Positions 58,711 to 64,000 of a DNA stretch of 64,000 bases are shown one piece after another. The position numbers and the translations under genes are program-made. Every line of letters starts with the position of its first letter. The first letter of the stretch is position 1. This stretch comes from Microbacterium radiodurans. Its GTDB lineage: Bacteria > Actinomycetota > Actinomycetes > Actinomycetales > Microbacteriaceae. The stretch covers positions 310,001 to 374,000 of the forward strand of contig NZ_VYRZ01000002.1 in NCBI RefSeq assembly GCF_008710705.1. Direction: 5' to 3'. The notes beneath the pieces were generated by a model. The model was not told the origin of the DNA. It ran no database searches and saw only the letters and a program-made list of their open reading frames with translations.

Positions 58711-59516
58711 GCGCGACCACCGTGCAGACCCCGGCGCCGCGGCGCGCCACCGCTTCGGCCGAGCGCCTGTCGTTCGGCCGCGTCGTGCGCAGCGAGACCA
58801 TCAAGCTCCTGACCCTTCGATCCACCTGGTGGTCGCTCGGCGTCACGGCGGCACTCGCCGTCGGCATCTCGCTCCTCATGGCGTGGGCCTCGACCGACTT
58901 CGGGGGCGGCTTCAACCCCGTGGTCGCGATCACAGCGCCGATGCAGTTCACGATGCTCGTCGCGGGCATCCTCGGGGCCATGGCCATCACCGGCGAGTAC
59001 TCGACCGGCATGATCCGCTCGACCCTCACCGCCGAGCCCCGTCGGGGCGTCGTCCTCGCCGCCAAGGCTCTCGTCGTCGGCCTCCTCCTCGCGCTGACCA
59101 CCGTCGTGACCTCGGCCGTGTCGATCGCAGCCTCGGCGCCGATCTTCGGCGCGGACGGCATCGACTGGAGCGACCCCGAGCAGTCGGTCGTCCCGCTCGC
59201 GATGGGCGTCCTCGCCATGGCGTCGTTCGCACTCCTCGGGCTCGGCTGGGGATTCATCATCCGCAGCGGCGCCGGTGCGATCGCCGCGACCGTCGGCATC
59301 CTCTTCGTCCTGCCGATCGTGCTGAGCCTCTTCACGTTCGGCGGCGAGGCGTGGGCCTGGATCGTCGACCTGTCGAAGTACCTCCCCGCCTCCGCCGCGC
59401 AGACCGTGTCGGTGCCCGGGGCCGAGGACTTCTGGGTGGGTGTCGTGACGCTCCTCGCCTGGCCCGCCGCGGCCCTGCTCGGCGGCTGGGCGGTCCTGCG
59501 CTCGCGCGACGCGTAG
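58707..59516 (+). CDS. ABC transporter permease (ABC-2 type)
   Basis: 269 aa with six predicted membrane helices (for example STWWSLGVTAALAVGISLLMAW; LVAGILGAMAITGEYSTGMIRSTL; IAATVGILFVLPIVLSLFTFGG). EYSTGMIRSTLTAEPRR is typical of ABC-2 permeases of small exporters. Its ATG overlaps the ATPase stop by 4 bases. Confidence 0.92.
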   Translation: MSATTVQTPAPRRATASAERLSFGRVVRSETIKLLTLRSTWWSLGVTAALAVGISLLMAWASTDFGGGFNPVVAITAPMQFTMLVAGILGAMAITGEYSTGMIRSTLTAEPRRGVVLAAKALVVGLLLALTTVVTSAVSIAASAPIFGADGIDWSDPEQSVVPLAMGVLAMASFALLGLGWGFIIRSGAGAIAATVGILFVLPIVLSLFTFGGEAWAWIVDLSKYLPASAAQTVSVPGAEDFWVGVVTLLAWPAAALLGGWAVLRSRDA

Positions 59517-59525
59517 GGTCGACGC

Positions 59526-60797
59526 GTGACCCCGGCAAGCCGCAGCTCATCGTCCGCGGACGACGAGCTGCGGCTTCCGCGTTCCCCGGGCGTCATCCGG
59601 CGGTTCTGGTCGCGGCATCCGAGGACCGCCGACGTCCTCATCGCGATCTTCTGCCTGCTGCTGACCCTCGGTCCCGCGAACGCCTTCTCCCGGCTGGCCC
59701 CGCCGGCGACCGGCATCGCCGCGATGTGGCCCGTCACCGGGCCGCTCGTCGTCGGGCTGAGCGTCCTCGGGTGCGCGGGACTGCTCCTGCGGCGCCGCTT
59801 TCCGGTCCTCGTCTTCGCCGGTGGCGTCGTCGTCGTGCTCGCGTCGCTGTTCGCACCGGCTCCGATCGGCGGGCCGCTCCTGTGCTTCGCCGCGTACGCG
59901 GTGGCCGTCTATCGCAGCGCCCGGGTGTGCCTGATCGTCGCCGCGATCGCGGCGACGCTCGTCCTGGGCGCTGCCGTCCCCCTCGGCGTGTCGGGAGCGA
60001 TTCCCTCGACGATCGCGTGGAACGCGATCGTCGGCGAGACGTTCGGCATCGTCCTCGGCGGCTTGATCGGCGCCAACGTCGGGAACCGCAAGCGCTACGT
60101 CGCAGCACTCATCGAGCGGTCCCGGCAACTCGTCATCGAGCGCGACCAGCAGGCGCTGCTCGCCGCGTCGGGGGAACGCGAGCGCATCGCGCGAGAGCTC
60201 CACGACATCGTCGCCCACTCGCTCACCGTCATGGTCGCCCTCGCCGAGGGCGTCGCCGCGTCGTCCGACCCGGAACGGACCCGCCCCGGCGCGAGCGCGA
60301 TCGCGGCGACGGGACGAGGAGCGCTCCGCGACATGCGAGCGACGCTCGGCGTCCTCCGCGACGCCGATGCGCCGCCGCTCACCCCGCTCGTGCGCGATAC
60401 GACCGCCGAGACGGTCGCCTCCGCGCGCGCCGCCGGCTACGAGGCGACGCTCACCGTGGCGGGCGATCCGGCCGCGCTCGGAGCCGCGACCCAGCTCGCC
60501 GTCTCGCGCGTCGTCCAGGAGGGCGTCACGAACGCCATGCGCCACGCGACGGGAGCACGTCGCATCGACGTCTCCGTCGCCTACGGGCCCGATGAGGTCG
60601 CCGTCGAGGTGACCGACGACGGCGACCCGGTCGATGCGACCACTCCCGGCGGATACGGACTGCGCGGGCTGCGGGAGAGAGTCGAACTCGCCGGCGGACG
60701 TGTGTCGGCGGGACGACGGCACGGACGAGGGTGGCGCGTGCGAGCGGCGCTGCCCCGTCGCGACGAGGACCGCGTCCGATCCGAGGAGAACGAATGA
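59526..60797 (+). CDS. sensor histidine kinase (NarL-type partner)
   Basis: 423 aa. About four membrane helices between residues 35 and 185 with little outside sequence, then a HisKA_3 dimer domain with the phospho-His in ERERIARELHDIVAHSL near residue 223, and an HATPase domain (VVQEGVTNAMRHA; DDGDPVDATTPGGYGLRGLRER). Short-loop sensors of this form often watch the membrane or a partner transporter. TAGGGT at 59514-59519 is six bases before the GTG, so there may be an internal promoter besides readthrough. Confidence 0.93.
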   Translation: MTPASRSSSSADDELRLPRSPGVIRRFWSRHPRTADVLIAIFCLLLTLGPANAFSRLAPPATGIAAMWPVTGPLVVGLSVLGCAGLLLRRRFPVLVFAGGVVVVLASLFAPAPIGGPLLCFAAYAVAVYRSARVCLIVAAIAATLVLGAAVPLGVSGAIPSTIAWNAIVGETFGIVLGGLIGANVGNRKRYVAALIERSRQLVIERDQQALLAASGERERIARELHDIVAHSLTVMVALAEGVAASSDPERTRPGASAIAATGRGALRDMRATLGVLRDADAPPLTPLVRDTTAETVASARAAGYEATLTVAGDPAALGAATQLAVSRVVQEGVTNAMRHATGARRIDVSVAYGPDEVAVEVTDDGDPVDATTPGGYGLRGLRERVELAGGRVSAGRRHGRGWRVRAALPRRDEDRVRSEENE

Positions 60798-61465
60798 CCC
60801 ACCCCGCGCCTGCCACCATCCGCGTGCTCATCGTGGACGACCAGTCGCTCATCCGATTGGGCTTCCGCATGGTCCTCGACGCCGATCCGGGCATCGAGGT
60901 CGTCGGCGAGGCCGCGGACGGCGCCGCGGGTCTCGCCGCGGTCGCGTCGCTGCATCCCGATGTCGTCCTCATGGACGTGCGGATGCCGGGAATGGACGGC
61001 ATCGAGGCGACGCGCCGCATCACGGCGGAGCACCCCGCGGCAGCCGTGCTCGTGCTCACGACCTTCGACCTGGACGAGTACGCCTTCGGCGCCATCCGGG
61101 CGGGCGCCGGCGGATTCCTCCTCAAGGATGCCCGCGGCGACGAGCTCGTGGCGGCCGTGCGCGCGGTGGCCGCCGGCGACGCCACGCTCTCGCCCCGCGT
61201 GACGCGCCGGATGATCGAGCTCTTCGGAGCCGCAGGCCTGCCCACGGCCTCGTCGCGCACCGACGCCCTCACCGGTCGCGAGCAGGAGGTCCTCGACGCG
61301 ATGGCCGCCGGCATGACGAACCCGGAGATCGCGGCGCGGCTCTTCCTCAGCGAATCGACCGTCAAGACGCACATCGGGCGGATCCTGACGAAGCTCCCCG
61401 CCCGTGATCGCGTGCATGCCGTGCTCATCGCCCACGGCCTCGCCGAGCCCGCGATCGGTCCGTGA
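60794..61465 (+). CDS. NarL/LuxR-type response regulator
   Basis: 223 aa. Receiver domain with VLIVDDQSLIRLGF, phospho-Asp in VVLMDVRMPGMDG near residue 60 and the Lys in GFLLKDARGDE; a LuxR-type helix-turn-helix (LTGREQEVLDAMAAGMTNPEIAARLFLSESTVKTHIGRIL) fills the C-terminus. The ATG overlaps the kinase stop by 4 bases. It most likely controls the adjacent exporter. Confidence 0.95.
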   Translation: MTHPAPATIRVLIVDDQSLIRLGFRMVLDADPGIEVVGEAADGAAGLAAVASLHPDVVLMDVRMPGMDGIEATRRITAEHPAAAVLVLTTFDLDEYAFGAIRAGAGGFLLKDARGDELVAAVRAVAAGDATLSPRVTRRMIELFGAAGLPTASSRTDALTGREQEVLDAMAAGMTNPEIAARLFLSESTVKTHIGRILTKLPARDRVHAVLIAHGLAEPAIGP

Positions 61466-61529
61466 CGCGCGCCGCCTCGCCCGGGCGCTCTCGGCCGGCG
61501 CCGAGGAAGGGCTCATTAGGATCGGATCG

Positions 61530-62630
61530 ATGACGCCGCTCGACACCGCTCCCGACGCCCCAGCCCCCGACGCCGGCGCGTTCTGGGAGTTCCTCTCCGA
61601 CGACTTCCTGCGCTTCCTGCGGGAAGCCGGCATGAACCTTCTCGGCGTCGCCGCCGTGATCGTCGGCAGCCTCGTCGTCGCGTGGATCATGCGACGTCTC
61701 ATCGGGCGCGTCGTCGACCGGATCGTGCGCGGTGCGAAGTCGCGCGCCGAGGCCGAGGACACCCGGGCGATCGACATGTCACCGCTCGCCCAGGTCCGCG
61801 TCGTGCAGCGGACGCGGACGCTCGGGTCCATCCTCGGCAACATCGTGAACGTCACGATCGTGATCATCGCGGTGCTGATGATCGTCTTCATCGTGAACCC
61901 CGGCATCATCGGGTCCTTCACCCTGCTGTCGGCCGCGATCGGCGCCGGCCTCGGCTTCGGCGCCCAGAACATCGTCAAGGACGTCCTCAACGGCATGTTC
62001 ATCGTCGCCGAGGACCAGATCGGCATCGGCGACGTCGTCGACCTGGGCCTCGCCACCGGCATCGTCGAGTACGTCAGCGTCCGGGTCACCCACGTCCGCG
62101 ACGTCAACGGGACGCTCTGGTTCGTGCGCAACGGCGAGATCACCCGCATCGGCAACATGTCGCAGGGGTGGTCGCGGGTCATCATCGACCTCGCCGTCCC
62201 CGCCGATGCGGACGTCGAGGAGGTCGAGTCGCGGATGCTGCGCGCCGCCAAGGACCTCGCGCACGAGGGCAAGTGGCGCAGCCGCATCATCGAGAAGCCG
62301 GAGATCTGGGGACTGGAGTCGATCGGTGGGGACGCCCTCGTCATCCGCCTCGTCGTGAAGACCCGTCCGAATGCGAAGGACGACGTCGCACGCGCCCTGC
62401 GCATGCGGCTGAAGCGCACGATCGACGAGATGGGCGTGCAGCTGCCGCAGCTGAACTCCATCGTCCTCACCGGCTTCGAGGGCGCCCAGAGCATCCGCGG
62501 CGCGAATCCGCCGCAGACGAGGCCGCAGCCGGTGACTCCACCGCCGTCGGCGCGGCCGCAGTGGCGGCCCAAGAAGAGGAAGCCGGCCGCCGCGCCGTCG
62601 AAGCCGGACGACGAGGAGAACCCGACGTGA
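61530..62630 (+). CDS. MscS-type mechanosensitive channel
   Basis: 366 aa. Membrane helices at about 30-55, 105-130 and the pore-lining segment GAGLGFGAQNIVKDVLNGMFIVAEDQIGIGDVV near 140-172, then the MscS beta domain and a charged Pro/Lys tail (about 330-366). It releases solutes in osmotic downshock. TAGGAT at 61517-61522 is seven bases before the ATG. The globin gene overlaps its stop. Confidence 0.93.
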   Translation: MTPLDTAPDAPAPDAGAFWEFLSDDFLRFLREAGMNLLGVAAVIVGSLVVAWIMRRLIGRVVDRIVRGAKSRAEAEDTRAIDMSPLAQVRVVQRTRTLGSILGNIVNVTIVIIAVLMIVFIVNPGIIGSFTLLSAAIGAGLGFGAQNIVKDVLNGMFIVAEDQIGIGDVVDLGLATGIVEYVSVRVTHVRDVNGTLWFVRNGEITRIGNMSQGWSRVIIDLAVPADADVEEVESRMLRAAKDLAHEGKWRSRIIEKPEIWGLESIGGDALVIRLVVKTRPNAKDDVARALRMRLKRTIDEMGVQLPQLNSIVLTGFEGAQSIRGANPPQTRPQPVTPPPSARPQWRPKKRKPAAAPSKPDDEENPT

Positions 62631-63079
62631 GCGAACCGCTGAGCTTCTACGACGAGGTCGGCGGACGCCCGACCTTCGAGCGCCTCGTCACCGTCTTCTA
62701 CCGCGAAGTGGCAACGGACGACGTGCTGCGCCCCATGTACCCCGAAGCCGATCTCGCCCCCGCGGCGGACCGGCTGCTGCTTTTCCTCCAGCAGTACTGG
62801 GGCGGTCCCTCGACCTACGGCGAGACCCGTGGTCATCCCCGCCTGCGCATGCGCCACCGTCCGTTCCACATCGACCCGGACGCGCGGGACCGCTGGTTGC
62901 GTCACATGCGGACGGCGCTCGACGAGCTCGACCTGTCGCCGCTCCACGAGGCGACCCTGTGGGACTACCTCGAGCGCGCGGCGCACGCGATGGTCAACAC
63001 CTTCGAGCCGGCGGGCATCGGCCCGCGCCGCGAGGGGCCGGGCACGACCATTCCGCTTCACCCCGCCTCGGAGGCGTGA
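62627..63079 (+). CDS. truncated haemoglobin, group II
   Basis: 150 aa. SFYDEVGGRPTFERLVTVFYREVATDDVLRPMYP opens the fold; YWGGPSTYGETRGHPRLRMRHRPFHI carries the proximal His (in RMRHRPF) and the Trp/Tyr pattern of group II (HbO-like). It binds oxygen and may handle NO or peroxide. The GTG overlaps the MscS-gene stop by 4 bases, so the two are cotranslated. The C-terminal 15 residues are disordered. Confidence 0.93.
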   Translation: MSEPLSFYDEVGGRPTFERLVTVFYREVATDDVLRPMYPEADLAPAADRLLLFLQQYWGGPSTYGETRGHPRLRMRHRPFHIDPDARDRWLRHMRTALDELDLSPLHEATLWDYLERAAHAMVNTFEPAGIGPRREGPGTTIPLHPASEA

Positions 63080-63112
63080 GCGTCCCGGTGGGCTGAGCCG
63101 CCGGCCGCCCGA

Positions 63113-63784
63113 TCAGGCCGACCGGCCGGTCGCTCGGACGGGGGTCAGGCCGAGCGCGACCGGACCCCGCGAGAGGACGTGGCCGCGCGCGAACGTCACG
63201 CGCGCCCACGCGTCGGTGCGACGGATGACCGGCCGCTCCTCCCCCGCGATGAACCCGAGTCCGAACGCCGCGAACGCGACGCCGAGCGGGAGGCCCGCGA
63301 GTGCGTCGTCCGAACGCCCCCAGACCTCGGAGCGGATGCGGTGGACCACCTCGTCGCCGGCCCCGGGAGGCAGCGCTTCGGCCACGGCTGCGATGCCCCA
63401 CTGCGCCCGCGCGGCGATCTCCGCGGCGGCGAGGTCGCCCTCCGCCCGCCAGCCTGCGCGCGGCGGCGAGATCCCGACCCAGGTCGCCGTGGTGGCCGTC
63501 TCGGGGAGCCGCAGCGAGCCGGCATCCCGGTCGGGGACGAGCGCGGCGCCGTCGATGACGAGATCGCACTCGAGCTCGGGATCGACGCGCGCGGTGCGCA
63601 TCCCGAGCACCAGGGGCGTCGGGTCGGCGAGCGAACGCGGTGAGACCGGCGCGCACGTGGCGACGAGGAGACCATCGCGAGCCTGCAGCCGCAGCGTTCC
63701 GTCACCCAGCCGCGCCGTTCGATGCGCGAAGGTCAGGACGTCCCGGGCGGTGGCGGGCTCGGGGAAGATCAGCCGGGCAGACAT
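63113..63784 (-). CDS. hypothetical protein
   Basis: 223 aa, not recognised. ARLIFPEPATARDVLTFAHRTARLGDGTLRLQARDG opens the protein and RPVIRRTDAWARVTFARGHVLSR lies near its end; no signal peptide, membrane helix or catalytic motif is seen. TAGTCT at 63792-63797 lies seven bases before the ATG, which supports this start. Divergent from the thioesterase gene. Confidence 0.75.
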   Translation of the reverse strand: MSARLIFPEPATARDVLTFAHRTARLGDGTLRLQARDGLLVATCAPVSPRSLADPTPLVLGMRTARVDPELECDLVIDGAALVPDRDAGSLRLPETATTATWVGISPPRAGWRAEGDLAAAEIAARAQWGIAAVAEALPPGAGDEVVHRIRSEVWGRSDDALAGLPLGVAFAAFGLGFIAGEERPVIRRTDAWARVTFARGHVLSRGPVALGLTPVRATGRSA

Positions 63785-63831
63785 CCGTCCTAGACTACCG
63801 AGGGCCCGAACCACCTCCGAGCGGAGCGCAC

Positions 63832-64000
63832 GTGACGCAGCACGCCCCCGACGACACCGAGCTCGAGCGCGACCCCGTCGCCGCGCTCCTGGCGATCCTC
63901 GACCTCTCGTCGAGCGAGGCGCGCACGACGGAGGACATCTTCACCGGGGCCTCGCTCGTCATGCCGCAGGGACGCGTCTTCGGCGGCCAGGTCCTGGCTC
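63832..64000 (+). CDS. tesB: acyl-CoA thioesterase II (3' partial)
   Basis: First 56 codons only; the gene continues beyond the window. After a polar start (TQHAPDDTELERDP), VAALLAILDL and FTGASLVMPQGRVFGGQVLA match the N-terminal hot-dog domain of TesB-type thioesterases, which hydrolyse acyl-CoA. The GTG has GCGGAG about eight bases upstream. Confidence 0.85.
   Translation, partial: MTQHAPDDTELERDPVAALLAILDLSSSEARTTEDIFTGASLVMPQGRVFGGQVLA

Overview
The window is high-GC DNA, close to 70% G+C, gene-dense and with short intergenic gaps. Gene order and protein content fit an actinobacterium of the Microbacteriaceae, most likely Microbacterium or a close relative. The supporting signs are the obgE-proBA-nadD-rsfS block, two clpP genes plus clpX beside trigger factor, an actinobacterial translational T-box before ileS, GTG starts and a class E type (LAXTG) sorting signal. 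It is chromosomal core sequence. I see no integrase, transposase, phage gene, CRISPR array or toxin cassette.

Layout. 1-6 kb: 3' part of a large wall-anchored nuclease/5'-nucleotidase, an alpha/beta hydrolase and rpsT. 6-14.4 kb (minus): holA, comEC, comEA, leuS, pabB. 14.4-18.7 kb (plus): DedA protein, App1-type protein, YedK/HMCES protein, putative 3-methyladenine glycosylase, DUF429 protein. 18.7-25.7 kb (minus): rplU-rpmA-obgE-proB-proA-75-aa membrane protein-nadD-438-aa tail-anchored protein-rsfS-tRNA-Ala. 25.9-29.6 kb: DUF4031 protein, an RNase E/G with a long acidic repeat, a VKOR protein. 29.7-35.4 kb (minus): T-box-ileS-folC-DUF4233-ndk. 35.4-44.4 kb: pentapeptide protein and GNAT, OsmC protein facing a metNIQ transporter, valS, a small protein and an M3 peptidase. 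44.4-49.9 kb: DHFR-like protein, clpX, clpP2-clpP1, tig, tRNA-Pro, tRNA-Gly. 50-55 kb: gamma-carbonic anhydrase, dps, amidohydrolase, PaiB-like protein, Fpg/Nei glycosylase, rpiB. 55.1-64 kb: pepN, an ABC exporter with its two-component system, MscS, truncated haemoglobin, a hypothetical protein and the start of an acyl-CoA thioesterase.

How the genes work together. The window is rich in translation (leuS, ileS, valS, rpsT, rplU, rpmA, obgE, rsfS, three tRNAs) and protein quality control (tig, clpP1P2, clpX, peptidases). The wall nuclease/nucleotidase and the ComEA/ComEC channel both handle extracellular DNA. The best regulatory signals are the ileS T-box with its Shine-Dalgarno-sequestering hairpin, a ClgR-like box before clpP1P2, a palindromic operator between the OsmC gene and metNIQ, and back-to-back tRNA promoters. 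A repeated theme is a TANNNT -10 element 6-7 bases before the start codon, which implies many leaderless mRNAs.

I found no clearly new multi-gene system. The least explained item is the acidic tail-anchored protein at 19204-20520, cotranslated with nadD and rsfS. All functions are read from sequence motifs and recalled family knowledge; no database search was run.
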